Below the pieces are notes generated by a model that was not told where the DNA came from, did not search any database, and saw only the letters and a program-made list of their open reading frames with translations. From an uncultured Anaerobiospirillum sp. (GTDB lineage: Bacteria; Pseudomonadota; Gammaproteobacteria; Enterobacterales; Succinivibrionaceae), in contig CALXNA010000036.1 in the NCBI GenBank assembly GCA_944389615.1, forward strand, positions 1 to 32,512: a stretch of 32,512 nt of DNA. Reading direction: 5' to 3'. Positions 15,852-24,250 of the stretch are shown in pieces (the stretch's first letter is position 1; every line of letters starts with the position of its first letter). Made by a program: the position numbers and the translations under genes.

Positions 15852-17186
15852 TTATTTGGCGTCGATTGCGTTGTGGATGGTCGGGCGCTTGTGGATAGCC
15901 TTGTCCACAATGGCGAGTACGATGAGCATGACGACGCATGGTACCAGCCAAGCTAAGTCACTTTCGTAGAATGGCAGGACGTCGGTGACAGCCTTAGGTA
16001 GAAGAGCGATGCCTGCGGCATCAAAGCCGTCGACGATACCAAAGAGCAGGGCTAAGACACAGGTTGGAGCGATGACGAAGCTCTGCTGCACAAAGTACTG
16101 ACGGAAAAAGGAGGTCATGACCAAGACGATGAAGACCGGGTAGACCGTGATGAGGCCCGGGACGGAAATCTGGATCAGGTTGGTCAGGCCGAAGTTGGCG
16201 ATGGCGCACGAGACAATGGCAAAGATTAAGGCGTAGTACTTGTACTTGAGCGGCCAGACGGTGCCAAAGTAGGTCGAGCAGGCGCAGATGAGGCCGATGG
16301 CGGTTACCATGCAGGCGACCACAATCAGGACGGCCAAGAAGATGTTGCCCAAGCTGCCGTAGGCCAAGTTAACGTAGGCGCTTAAGACCTCGGCGCCATT
16401 GGTGGCACTTGGGGTCAGGCTAAAGGAGGTATTGCCTAAGCGGAACAGGCACAGGTAGATGAAGATGAAGCCCATACCAGCCATGCAGCCGGACATGATG
16501 GCGTAGCGGGTGACCGGCTTAGGGTCGGTGACACCGTGGGTGCGAATCGCGTTCACAATGATGATGGCGAAAGCCAGCGAGGCTAAGGTGTCTAAGGTCA
16601 GATAGCCGTTGACGAGGCCAATGCCAAAGGCACCGGCACCATTGACGAAGCCTTCTTGCGGCGGCTGCGGGGCTGATGGGGCCAAGAAGATCGCGGTCAC
16701 GCATAAGATGATGAGCGCGGTGATCTTGATTGGCGATAAGAACTTACCGACGGTATCCAAGATCTTGGCTGGGTACATCGCGAAGGTCGTGGCGATGATA
16801 AAGAAGAAGACTGAGTAGCCCGGCAGGATGTTGAAGTCTTCGTTGATGAAGGGCTTTAAGGCCAGCTCATAGGCGACGGTGGCACAACGAGGGATGGCAA
16901 ACAGTGGGCCAATGCATAAGAAGCAGATGGCCGTGGCCAAGAATCCAGCCTTAGCGCCAATCGGACGGCACAACTCCTCCATCGAGCCGCCTAAACGAGC
17001 CATCGCAATGGCGGCGATAACAGGCATACCCGTACCAGTTAACAAGAAGCCAATCGCCGTTGGCAGCACGTTGGTGCCCGATTGTAAGCCTAAGATCGGT
17101 GGGAAGATGATATTGCCGGCACCAACATACAAGGCGAAGTTGGTCATGCCCAGCAAGATGATTTCCTTTACGGTAAGTCTGGTCAT
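15852..17186 (-). CDS. brnQ: Branched-chain amino acid:Na+ symporter, BrnQ (LIVCS) family
   Basis: 444 residues, about 12 membrane helices. Diagnostic start: TVKEIILLGMTNFALYVGAGNIIFPPILGLQSG (the family pattern GxxxFALFxGAGNxIFPPxLGxxAG), then TGTGMPVIAAIAMARLGGSMEEL and GPLFAIPRCATVAYELALKPF. Internal motif DTLASLAFAIIIVNAIRTHGV is also typical. The protein imports leucine, isoleucine and valine with Na+ (or H+) at the inner membrane. Length is normal for BrnQ and no defect is visible. ATG at 17186; the site upstream is weak (AAGG about 17 bases away). The gap to the SpoIIE-type gene contains no further gene. Confidence 0.95.
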   Translation of the reverse strand: MTRLTVKEIILLGMTNFALYVGAGNIIFPPILGLQSGTNVLPTAIGFLLTGTGMPVIAAIAMARLGGSMEELCRPIGAKAGFLATAICFLCIGPLFAIPRCATVAYELALKPFINEDFNILPGYSVFFFIIATTFAMYPAKILDTVGKFLSPIKITALIILCVTAIFLAPSAPQPPQEGFVNGAGAFGIGLVNGYLTLDTLASLAFAIIIVNAIRTHGVTDPKPVTRYAIMSGCMAGMGFIFIYLCLFRLGNTSFSLTPSATNGAEVLSAYVNLAYGSLGNIFLAVLIVVACMVTAIGLICACSTYFGTVWPLKYKYYALIFAIVSCAIANFGLTNLIQISVPGLITVYPVFIVLVMTSFFRQYFVQQSFVIAPTCVLALLFGIVDGFDAAGIALLPKAVTDVLPFYESDLAWLVPCVVMLIVLAIVDKAIHKRPTIHNAIDAK

Positions 17187-17582
17187 AATAAACAGTGAGC
17201 CTTCTCATATCCGCCCGAGCTGCCGCAGCGCCGTGCTCGCCCCGCTGCGTGGGCAGCCCCGAGCGTCTTAATGATTGTGAACTGTGCAATTATGCCACAC
17301 TTTAGCGCAATGCACGCACCACGCTGCGCGCCGCCGTGGGGCCCCAAAAAGGTGAACAAGTCAGACGCAGCAAAGGGCAGCGGTAGGCTGCAGGCGCGTA
17401 AAATCAAGGTGCAAATGCCACCTGCTGGTGCAAGGGATGGGGGCTGAGCACCAAATTGACCCAGTACGCTGCACTACAAACGCGCGCGAACCGCGCCTTG
17501 TTTTGTGCCATGCTGGTGCAAGACCCGGCGGGCGCTACGGCGCGCAGCGTGTGGAGCGAGCGCAGCCCGCGGCGCCGCCCGC

Positions 17583-17654
17583 GCGGAGTGGCGCTGCGCC
17601 GCCCAAGCGGAGTGGTGATGCGCTGCCCACGCGGAGCGGGGACTACCCGCGGGG
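17583..17654. repeat. GC-rich tandem repeat, 24-base unit x3 (imperfect)
   Basis: Three units begin GCGGAG at 17583, 17607 and 17631. The first two differ at only a few positions (GCGGAGTGGCGCTGCGCC versus GCGGAGTGGTGATGCGCT); the third diverges after the first 10 bases. It lies in the 490-base gap between brnQ and the end of the SpoIIE-type gene, which otherwise shows nothing I can support. Confidence 0.6.
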
Positions 17655-17677
17655 CTTGGGCGCTGCCCTAGCAGCGG

Positions 17678-20026
17678 TTAGAAGGAGATGCGCTGCTGCT
17701 TGAGGCAGATTAAGGAGACGTCCTCGCGGAATGGGCGCTTGCCCTTGTGCTGCTTGAGGTCATTTAAGATCTTGATGACGAGCTCGTCAGCGCGCAGGGC
17801 GCGGGCGATGTCGCAATGGGCTAAGAAGCGGCCCATGCCAAAGACTTCGCCTTGGGCATTCTTAACTTGGATGATGCCGTTGGAGTAGAGCACCAACATG
17901 TCATCATTGGCCATAAAGCACTTGATCAGGTCAAATTGCAGGTCTTTGCTGACGCCAAGACGCAGGTTATTGTCTTCGGCAATAAAGCGCGGGCCTTGGT
18001 CATCAACGCAGATCGGAACGGCGTGACCTGCGTTAGCGGCAATGATGTTGCCGGTCTTCTCGGAGATCATGCCGATAAAGAGCGCAACCGAGGAGATGTT
18101 CGGAATGTCGCACAGGCGCTCGTTTAAGTAGGACATGACATGCGGCGGGTCTAAGTCGAGCTTTAAGGCCTCTTCGACCAAGACATTGACCACGGCCACG
18201 GTATAGGCGGCCTTGATGCCGATGGTGGCGCAATCGCCCATGACAAAGGCCAGATTGTCGCCATCTAAGCGTTTGATGGTGTAGAAGTTGCCCGAGAGCT
18301 CGCGCGCAGGCACGGTAAAGGCGGCAAAGTCCACAAAGTTTGAGGACGGCATCGCCTCCTCGCGCGGCAGCGCCGAGAGCAGCATCTGGCGAGCAGCCAT
18401 GAACTGGCCTTCCTTGCGGTAGACCGGAATGCGTCCCTTAAACTCATCTTTGAGGGTGCAAATCTCGTTGTGGTAGTCCTGAGTCAGCTCACGGGCTACC
18501 TTGACGGTGGAGCTGAGCATCCGGCCCACGGTCGAGTGCTCATCAAAGGCCTCGCCTGCGAGCAGGTCTTGGACGATGTGCTCATCTACGGCCTGACTTT
18601 CGTCAGCGCTCAGCTCAATGCGCTCCTCGCTATTGTCAACACTCACCAGCTCGCTCTCAGTGCCGCCCTCATGAGTGCCATGCTCGGTGCTCGCTTCAGC
18701 CGGTGCAGCCGGTTCACTCAGACTTGGCTGAACCGGAGCTTGCTCGGCAGGTGCGCTATTCTGAGAGGCTTGGTCAGCCGCGCCTTGCTCTTGGTTCTTT
18801 GCCTCAGGCTCACTCGGAGCCCTGCTTTCAGCTGCAGCGTTTTCGGCCTGCGCAGCTTCATCAGTTTTGGCGCTGGCGGCAGCGCGCAGTTGGGCGAGGG
18901 CTTGGGTCAAGCTGCGCTTGAAGGTGGTCGCGTTGAGGCCTTCGAGCTTTTTGACTAAGTGGTCGATGTCGTGTTGCTGCAGCTTGGTCTGATTGCCTTC
19001 CTTAAGCAGGCGGCGCAAGATCAGTCCGACAAAGACGGCACTGAGGGCAATAATGAGGGCTTGGGCCCAGTGCAGATAGGTGAAATCGGGCGCGTATAGG
19101 TCAAACGGGCGCTGGACGATGAGGTAAGAGTTGATCGAGCGCAGATAGGAGGTGGCGACAATGGCCGCCTCGGAGCCCGGCTTGATGGTGCTCGGGTCTT
19201 CGATCAGATTGCCCTGCGGGTCGATGAGGTGCACGCCCACGAGCTTGCGCAGATTGTCCGTGCCGGTGTCGAGCTCTAACTTAAACTCGTCGGTCGAGAA
19301 GATGGTGGTGCCATGGCGCACGATCTGCACCGCGTCGCCTTGCAAAATCCCGGCGATCATTGGGTCGATGTCGGCAAAGACGTACTTGATGTTAGCGACG
19401 GTGTTGTTGAGGACGTTGAGGTAGCTCGTTAAGACGTAGTAGTTGCAGTCTTCGGCCCGGTCGTAGATCTTAAGGCCAATCAAGAAGTCGCTGCCGGAGA
19501 AGAAGATGCTAAAGCCATGTTCGAGGGCTGGGCGCTTGCTGATTTGGTCGACCACTTGGGTGCCATCTTGGGCCTTGGCCTTGAGCAGGTTGGCCGCAAG
19601 CTCCGTGTCGTCGAGGCCATGAACCTTGGTGGCGCCGCTTTTGAAATCGTGGGAGATGTAAGGGATCTTAAAGTAGGCGAGGCCATCTAAGGCATAGCGC
19701 AGGTTCTCGCCGCTGCTATAGGCGCTGGGTGTGCGGATGTTGTGGTCAAAGAAAGCAAGGAGCGGGTCTTTTTGGTAGTAGCTTTGGTCTAAGGCTAGGA
19801 TGTTGCTCAGCGACTGGTTGATGAGCTGGTAGTAGTCACCGTTGATGCGCTGGACGTAGTGGTTTAAGTCGGCACCGACGCTGTCGAGGTGCTGCTCGAG
19901 GTTCTGCTGGTAGCTTGCCGTGATGTTCTGCTGCGCTTGGTTTAAGGCATAGAAGGCACCGGCAGCGGTCAGGGTAAAGCCCAGTGCTGTCAGGGTGATG
20001 ATTTTCGAGCAAGCTTGCAGCTTCAT
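17678..20026 (-). CDS. Membrane sensor with SpoIIE-type PPM phosphatase domain, two metal Asp replaced by Asn
   Basis: 782 residues. A TM helix at about 8-28, a periplasmic domain to about 315 (PAS/Cache-like in layout), a second TM (ALIIALSAVFVGLILRRLL), a cytoplasmic Ala/Glu/Ser-rich linker (about 380-480), and a SpoIIE/RsbU-like PPM domain (about 530-780). PPM domains use four Asp for metal. Here the first block reads SGNFY (Asn580 where GGDFYD has Asp), the second MGDCATIGIKAAY (Asp598 present), the third LYSNGIIQVKN (Asn716 for the Asp of YTDGV), the fourth REDVSLI (Asp769 present). This suggests a weak, altered or pseudo-phosphatase. Canonical members act on STAS anti-sigma-antagonists; none is encoded here. 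Strong site GAGGGGGTCTC precedes ATG at 20026. Confidence 0.88.
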   Translation of the reverse strand: MKLQACSKIITLTALGFTLTAAGAFYALNQAQQNITASYQQNLEQHLDSVGADLNHYVQRINGDYYQLINQSLSNILALDQSYYQKDPLLAFFDHNIRTPSAYSSGENLRYALDGLAYFKIPYISHDFKSGATKVHGLDDTELAANLLKAKAQDGTQVVDQISKRPALEHGFSIFFSGSDFLIGLKIYDRAEDCNYYVLTSYLNVLNNTVANIKYVFADIDPMIAGILQGDAVQIVRHGTTIFSTDEFKLELDTGTDNLRKLVGVHLIDPQGNLIEDPSTIKPGSEAAIVATSYLRSINSYLIVQRPFDLYAPDFTYLHWAQALIIALSAVFVGLILRRLLKEGNQTKLQQHDIDHLVKKLEGLNATTFKRSLTQALAQLRAAASAKTDEAAQAENAAAESRAPSEPEAKNQEQGAADQASQNSAPAEQAPVQPSLSEPAAPAEASTEHGTHEGGTESELVSVDNSEERIELSADESQAVDEHIVQDLLAGEAFDEHSTVGRMLSSTVKVARELTQDYHNEICTLKDEFKGRIPVYRKEGQFMAARQMLLSALPREEAMPSSNFVDFAAFTVPARELSGNFYTIKRLDGDNLAFVMGDCATIGIKAAYTVAVVNVLVEEALKLDLDPPHVMSYLNERLCDIPNISSVALFIGMISEKTGNIIAANAGHAVPICVDDQGPRFIAEDNNLRLGVSKDLQFDLIKCFMANDDMLVLYSNGIIQVKNAQGEVFGMGRFLAHCDIARALRADELVIKILNDLKQHKGKRPFREDVSLICLKQQRISF

Positions 20027-20345
20027 GAGACCCCCTCAGACAAAGCTTGCTAGCTCCCACCTAGCAACCGCCTTGCGTCGTGCTACAGTTTGATCAACCG
20101 GTATTGGTTATATCTAGGCAAGCGCTCGCACTGCGCCCGAGCGTGCCGCATGGGGCAAATTATAGCATGCACCCTAAGGCGTGGCGCCAAATCAGACCGG
20201 GGCGCCCCGCGGCTTGCGGCGGCGCTCACACCTTGCCTAAGGCCCCGACGTAGGCGCCGCCCGCATCAGCGCTGGCTTGCCCCGCCGGGGCCCGCTTCAG
20301 GGCTACGGATCGTTGAAAACGTTTTGGCAACCATCACGATACGCG

Positions 20346-20640
20346 CTGGGCCACTCTGGTCGCGGCTGCGCTTGCCGTTTCGCGCTGTTGGCAGGCCGTA
20401 TTGGTCTCTAAAGCACAGGGCCGTTGTGGCACTGCCTCAGGTTGCGTCAGCTCCCACTGCGGCGGCCCACCCACCACACCTCAACCACGGCCGGGCCATT
20501 GCGCAGGCCATCACCCCAGCTGCGGGAGATCCCATCGGAACGTGTTGGGCCACTCGGGTCGCGGCTGCGCTTGCCGTTTCACACTCCGGGCAGGCCGTAT
20601 TGGTCTCTAAGGCGCAGGGCCGTTGCGGCACTACTTCAGG
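20346..20640. repeat. Imperfect direct repeat, about 95 bases x2, 200-base period
   Basis: The block from CTGGGCCACTCTGGTCGCGG (20346) to CACTGCCTCAGG (about 20441) recurs from TTGGGCCACTCGGGTCGCGG (about 20545) to CACTACTTCAGG (20640). Both contain GGTCGCGGCTGCGCTTGCCG and CAGGCCGTATTGGTCTCTAA. The pair lies in the 660-base gap between the SpoIIE-type and EFR1 genes; frames open through it on the plus strand look like composition artefacts. No other gene is supported in 20027-20689. Confidence 0.7.
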
Positions 20641-20689
20641 GTGCTATGCTGTCTTGCGCAGGTTGCGTCTGCGCTGGCGGGACGGGTGC

Positions 20690-21532
20690 TTAGGCGAGCT
20701 TGAGCACGTTCGGTTTGCGCGCGGAGTTGGCGGTCTTGATTTGCGCCATGCGTGCGGCCACGGCTTTGAGCACGGGCTCAGGCAGGCCACGGCAGCCCAT
20801 TTTGCATACTGCCATGCAGGCGCGGCAGCCCATACACATCGCAGCCTTATCCTCAGGCACCTCAAAGGTCTCTGGGTTGATAATCTGCATTGGGCATAAG
20901 AGCGCGCAGCGCCCGCAGTCATCGCACTGGCTTCGCTCTAAAATGCGTGGCACCGCCGGGGCTTTGCCCGGCGCCTTGAGTTCGGTGGTGCGGTCAAAGT
21001 CGTAGGCTTTGAGGCCTTGGCGGTAGGCGTTGACGACTTGCGCGGCGATGGCCTTTAAGTCGGCGATGTCGGCGGCATCAGGGCGGCCTTGGGCTAAGGT
21101 ACGCTCTTGGGAGTGCTCGGCAATGGCCTCGATGGCGCCGACCACCTTAAAGCCATGGTCTTGGAGCAGGGCCATAGTCTCGCGTTCGCCGTCTTCGATC
21201 GCACGATTGCCGTAGACTGAGACCACCAGCGCGGAGGCGCCGTTGCCTTGCAACGCAGGCCAATCGCTTAAGGCCCATGGCATACGCCCAAAGTACACCG
21301 GATAGGCTAAGACAAAGAGATCGTTCGGGGTGAGCTGCAAGTCCTTGTGGCGACTCTTGACCGACAAGCAGTTGAAGGTTGTAACCGGACTTGTCGGGAG
21401 CTTGAGCGTCAGGCCCGGAGCGTTGACGGTGCTCGGCAGCGCCGCAGCAAAGCTCTCTTTGAGGGCAAGGGCGACCTTCTTGGTGCCGCCGGTCGGGGAA
21501 AAGTAGGCAATGACGATGCGCGCTGGACTCAT
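20690..21532 (-). CDS. EFR1-family flavodoxin/ferredoxin protein
   Basis: 280 residues. N-terminal flavodoxin-like domain with the FMN phosphate loop FSPTGGTKKVA (about 10-20) and a YPVYFGRMPW segment (about 95). The C-terminal part has two [4Fe-4S] motifs, CDDCGRCALLCP and CMGCRACMAVCK, each with the fourth cysteine followed as in bacterial 2[4Fe-4S] ferredoxins. This fusion is typical of EFR1 proteins of anaerobes, presumed cytoplasmic electron carriers with unknown partners. ATG at 21532 follows a GGAGGAGC-like site. The neighbours do not indicate its redox partner. Confidence 0.9.
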   Translation of the reverse strand: MSPARIVIAYFSPTGGTKKVALALKESFAAALPSTVNAPGLTLKLPTSPVTTFNCLSVKSRHKDLQLTPNDLFVLAYPVYFGRMPWALSDWPALQGNGASALVVSVYGNRAIEDGERETMALLQDHGFKVVGAIEAIAEHSQERTLAQGRPDAADIADLKAIAAQVVNAYRQGLKAYDFDRTTELKAPGKAPAVPRILERSQCDDCGRCALLCPMQIINPETFEVPEDKAAMCMGCRACMAVCKMGCRGLPEPVLKAVAARMAQIKTANSARKPNVLKLA

Positions 21533-21710
21533 AGCTCCTCCTTAGTGATGGGATATCCTCATTGTAAGCGATTTGGGTGCGGGCGCTGCGCTGCTCAGTC
21601 GAGGGCGCGGCGCTGTTTGGCCGTGTGCACGGTGCTGTTGGGCCGTGGGCTGGTTTGCTGCGGGCGTGGCCCAGCTCACAATCAGTAGATCCCGGTGCAG
21701 AGCTTGCAGC

Positions 21711-21716
21711 TATAAT
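21711..21716 (+). promoter_or_regulatory. -10 box for the M48 protease gene
   Basis: TATAAT, 33 bases upstream of the ATG; no convincing -35 at the right distance. The short leader and GGGAGAG ribosome site make it a reasonable promoter. Confidence 0.45.
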
Positions 21717-21749
21717 CGGGAAAGTGTCAATGATAGTGGGAGAGCTGCT

Positions 21750-22562
21750 ATGCAGATCAAGAAGTCCTTATTGTCCTTAGCCGTCGCCGGTTTGATTGCC
21801 GTATCGTCTCCTGCCTTGGTGGGCTGCGTCAGCAATACGACCTCCAACTCGAGCACGACTAATCGCGCGCAGCTGATGTTGGTCTCCGAGCAAGAAGTGA
21901 TGACCCAATCGGCTCAAGCCTATGACGAAGTAATTGCCCAAGCCAAGGCCAAAGGCCTGCTCAATACCGACAAGAGCCTGACCGCCCGCGTCCAAAAGAT
22001 TGGGCAGCGTTTGATCGCCAAGGCCCCAACCTTCAGAGCCGACTGCGCGCAATGGGACTGGGAGGTTAATGTCATCACCTCCGATGAGCTCAATGCGTGG
22101 TGCATGGCCGGCGGCAAGATCGCGGTGTACACCGCCTTAGTCCAAAAGCTCAACCTCACTGACGATGAGATCGCCACGGTTATGGGCCACGAGATTGCCC
22201 ACGCCCTGCGCGAGCACGTCCGCGAGCAGATGAGCACCGAGAGCTTAAAGCAAGGTGCCTTGGGTATCGCCTCGCTCTTTGGCGTCAGCAATACCACCCT
22301 CAACATCGCCAATACCTTAGCCGAGGTCGGCGTCAGCCTGCCGTTCTCGCGCTCCCATGAGACCGAGGCCGATGAGTTGGGCTTAGAGCTCATGTATAAG
22401 GCCGGTTACGACCCACAAAAGGGCATCAAGATCTGGGAAAAAATGATGAGCATGGGCTCGAGCAATAGCGGTTTGGCCGCCTTGCTCAGCACCCACCCAG
22501 CCGATGACGAGCGCTTGGCCAACTTAACGGAGCTCGCCGCTCAGCTCAAGGCCGGTAAGTAG
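21750..22562 (+). CDS. M48-family metalloprotease, periplasmic lipoprotein (LoiP/YcaL-like)
   Basis: 270 residues from ATG at 21750, chosen over far upstream starts because GGGAGAG lies just before it and a signal peptide begins here: MQIKKSLLSLAVAGLIAVSSPALVGC, with lipobox LVGC. The protease core has MGHEIAHALREHV (HEIAH zinc motif at about 147-151) and the third ligand in SHETEADELGLELMYKAGYDP (ExxxD). It ends LLSTHPADDERLANL as in M48 proteins of the LoiP/YcaL/BepA group, which degrade or quality-control outer-membrane proteins. It is expected in the periplasm, anchored to a membrane. Single-gene unit with an inverted repeat after the stop. Confidence 0.93.
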   Translation: MQIKKSLLSLAVAGLIAVSSPALVGCVSNTTSNSSTTNRAQLMLVSEQEVMTQSAQAYDEVIAQAKAKGLLNTDKSLTARVQKIGQRLIAKAPTFRADCAQWDWEVNVITSDELNAWCMAGGKIAVYTALVQKLNLTDDEIATVMGHEIAHALREHVREQMSTESLKQGALGIASLFGVSNTTLNIANTLAEVGVSLPFSRSHETEADELGLELMYKAGYDPQKGIKIWEKMMSMGSSNSGLAALLSTHPADDERLANLTELAAQLKAGK

Positions 22563-22590
22563 CTCTTAGGCTAAGACCTAACTTGGATTG

Positions 22591-22618
22591 CAGGTGACCC
22601 CCATGATGGGGTCACCTG
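22591..22618. terminator. Inverted repeat after the M48 gene, possible terminator without T-run
   Basis: CAGGTGACCCC (22591-22601) pairs with GGGGTCACCTG (22608-22618), loop CATGAT. No T tract follows. The position 28 bases after the stop suggests a transcription end or mRNA-stabilising hairpin. Confidence 0.6.
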
Positions 22619-22694
22619 ACCACGGGGCGGCTAAACTGCCAGATCAAGTGGAAGGTCGGAGATATCTTTCAGTCTTCGACCTTGAATCAGGGTA

Positions 22695-22866
22695 GTGAAC
22701 TACCCATCAGCTAAAGCTGATGGGCTTCGTCCTGCTTCAGCGAACTCTTGGAGCTCTCCATAGGCTTTAACTTCGGAGCGTTCCGACCCCTAGGACGCAC
22801 AGGTCGCCACCCTTCTGCCACACCCACGACCTCAAGGTCATGGGATTGCGCGCCCAGATTTTTCAA
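22695..22866 (-). mobile_element. IS200/IS605-type mini-element with retained guide-RNA region, copy 3
   Basis: A 172-base element with both ends. On the minus strand it starts TTGAAAAATCTGGGCGCG, has hairpin CCCATGACCTTGAGGTCGTGGG in two arms, then joins directly to the VAEGWRP-coding part of the tnpB tail, and ends with the CCCATCAGC/GCTGATGGG hairpin and GTAGTTCAC. Relative to copy 2 it lacks about 74 bases (the left-end spacer and NILHEG segment), and its tnpB frame is shifted, so it cannot encode protein. It sits 29 bases after the stop of the methyltransferase gene. The flanking 22621-22694 has an inverted pair AAGGTCG/CGACCTT. Confidence 0.75.
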
Positions 22867-22895
22867 ACATGCGCTGGTGGAGATACTGTCTGGCC

Positions 22896-23849
22896 TCAGC
22901 CAATAATGCTGCCATGGTCTAGGCACTCCTTGATCTTCATACCGACGGCCTGCGCCACAGGGCTTGGGAAGGCGTTGCCAATCATACGGCATGCCTCAGT
23001 TTTGCCTTTGCCGAAAGTCCATGTGTCGGGGAAGCCTTGCAAACGCGCCAGCATACGCGGCGTTAGGCGTGGCATGCCTTCAAAGCCGACCGCAGGAGCT
23101 TCGTTAGCTACGCCACGGCCGTCTACTCCAAGCTCGGCCCACGCCTTACGGGCGCGGGTTGGCCCTAAGTCCGGGCCACCATGCTTCTTGGAGCCGCCCA
23201 CAAGGGTTGGGGCTATGCGATTGGCCTGCTGGGCCCATGCCTTGGCCTGTTTCCAACCGTTTGCGGCCATCAAATCATAGAGCACGGTGCCCACAGCAGG
23301 GGCGCGCTCTGGGTGCTCGGCTGGGTACATGAATGTTCCAATTTGGTCAGTTCTTATACCCACGATGACGACCCGCGGCCGCAGTTTCGGCACGCCATAA
23401 TCGGAGGCGTTGAGTAGCTTGATTTGGGTGCTATAACCTAGTTGCTCAATGGCGTTGAGGATAAAGGCTCGGTACTCATCGAAGCTGGGGTCAAGGAAGC
23501 CGCGGACGTTCTCGAGCATCACTGCACGAGGTCTGATTTCCTTGATGAGGCGCAGTGCTTGCGGGAAGAGGTCGCGCTCATTGGCCGCGCCCAATTGCTT
23601 GCCTGCAACTGAAAACGGTGGGCAGGGCACGCCTCCGGCGAGCAAGTCAACGCCACAGAATGGGCGCCCATCAAAATCGTGTACATCGGCGCAGATAACG
23701 TTCCATTCCGGACGATTGGATTTGAGTACCTTGCAGTAGCTCTCCTCATACTCCACCAAGGCCACGTGGACGAAGCCTGCCATAGCTAGGCCTAAAGCTT
23801 GACCACCAGCTCCGGCACAAATTTCTACACAAGTAAGAGGTCTATGCAC
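22896..23849 (-). CDS. DNA (cytosine-5) methyltransferase
   Basis: 317 residues from GTG at 23849. Visible C5 motifs: I VEICAGAGGQALGL (SAM site), II-like VALVEYEESYCKVLKSNRP, IV GGVPCPPFSVAGKQ with the catalytic PC, VI ENVRGFL, VIII QIKLLNASDYGVPKLRPRVVIVG, and X RMIGNAFPSPVAQAVG; a target-recognition region lies between VIII and IX. It transfers methyl from SAM to C5 of cytosine in a specific site. The start overlaps the last eight bases of the upstream XRE gene, so the two are translationally linked, as in controller-methyltransferase pairs. No restriction endonuclease gene is adjacent, so it may be solitary. An IS-like mini-element follows the stop. Confidence 0.92.
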   Translation of the reverse strand: MHRPLTCVEICAGAGGQALGLAMAGFVHVALVEYEESYCKVLKSNRPEWNVICADVHDFDGRPFCGVDLLAGGVPCPPFSVAGKQLGAANERDLFPQALRLIKEIRPRAVMLENVRGFLDPSFDEYRAFILNAIEQLGYSTQIKLLNASDYGVPKLRPRVVIVGIRTDQIGTFMYPAEHPERAPAVGTVLYDLMAANGWKQAKAWAQQANRIAPTLVGGSKKHGGPDLGPTRARKAWAELGVDGRGVANEAPAVGFEGMPRLTPRMLARLQGFPDTWTFGKGKTEACRMIGNAFPSPVAQAVGMKIKECLDHGSIIG

Positions 23850-24153
23850 GACTGATCGTTCCCTCAGGCCTTGGTTGAGCCGCGACGAGACTTGCTGTCT
23901 GATTGTCAGTGAACTCCATGATCTCGCCGATGTCGCACGACAATGAGCAGCAGATCTTGTACAGGCTTTCCATCGAAACAAATTCGTTTCGTCCCATCTT
24001 TGCTAAGACATTAAAGCTTATGCCAGATGCGTCCTTTAGCTCTGTCCGGCTCATCTTCCGGTCAATCAAGAGCTTCCACAACTTGTCATAACTAACGGAC
24101 ATGGCTTGTACTCGCTTGTATGCAGGAACCTTCGTGACTTGGTTAAGCACCAT
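23842..24153 (-). CDS. XRE-family HTH regulator, linked to the methyltransferase
   Basis: 103 residues from ATG at 24153, chosen because AGGAG lies six bases upstream; an internal ATG at 24102 would give a conventional short Cro/CI-like protein. The HTH is YDKLWKLLIDRKMSRTELKDASGISFNVLAKMGRNEFVSMESLYKICCSLSCDIGEIMEF, the compact HTH_26-type often found with methyltransferases and mobile elements. It probably autoregulates itself and the methyltransferase. A near-consensus promoter (TTGTGA-17-TAAAAT) lies just upstream. The 17-residue N-terminal extension (MVLNQVTKVPAYKRVQA) is unusual. Confidence 0.85.
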   Translation of the reverse strand: MVLNQVTKVPAYKRVQAMSVSYDKLWKLLIDRKMSRTELKDASGISFNVLAKMGRNEFVSMESLYKICCSLSCDIGEIMEFTDNQTASLVAAQPRPEGTISRA

Positions 24154-24198
24154 AGAAGCTCCTGACAAAGCAAAAGCAAAGATGCTAAACGTTTATAA

Positions 24199-24227
24199 AT
24201 TTTACCATGTTACTCACTTTTTCACAA
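24199..24227 (-). promoter_or_regulatory. Promoter of the XRE-methyltransferase pair
   Basis: On the minus strand: TTGTGA (24227-24222), 17-base spacer, TAAAAT (24204-24199). The AT-rich stretch stands out from the GC-rich surroundings. The start codon of the XRE gene is about 45 bases downstream. Confidence 0.7.
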
Positions 24228-24250
24228 GATTTGCTCATGAAATCGTGAGA

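Noticed and set aside
17583..17654. CRISPR-like or coding repeat
   Set aside because: Units are contiguous without unique spacers, and diverge in the third copy; no open frame with gene-like features.
20090..20899. Long plus-strand open frame (269 codons) over the gap and the EFR1 gene
   Set aside because: Its sequence is Arg/Ala/Pro-rich without domain features, it runs antisense through the EFR1 gene, and it owes its length to GC-rich composition.
22896..24153. Prophage or genomic island boundary
   Set aside because: No integrase, phage structural gene or direct-repeat attachment site is visible; the pair is embedded among ordinary chromosomal genes.
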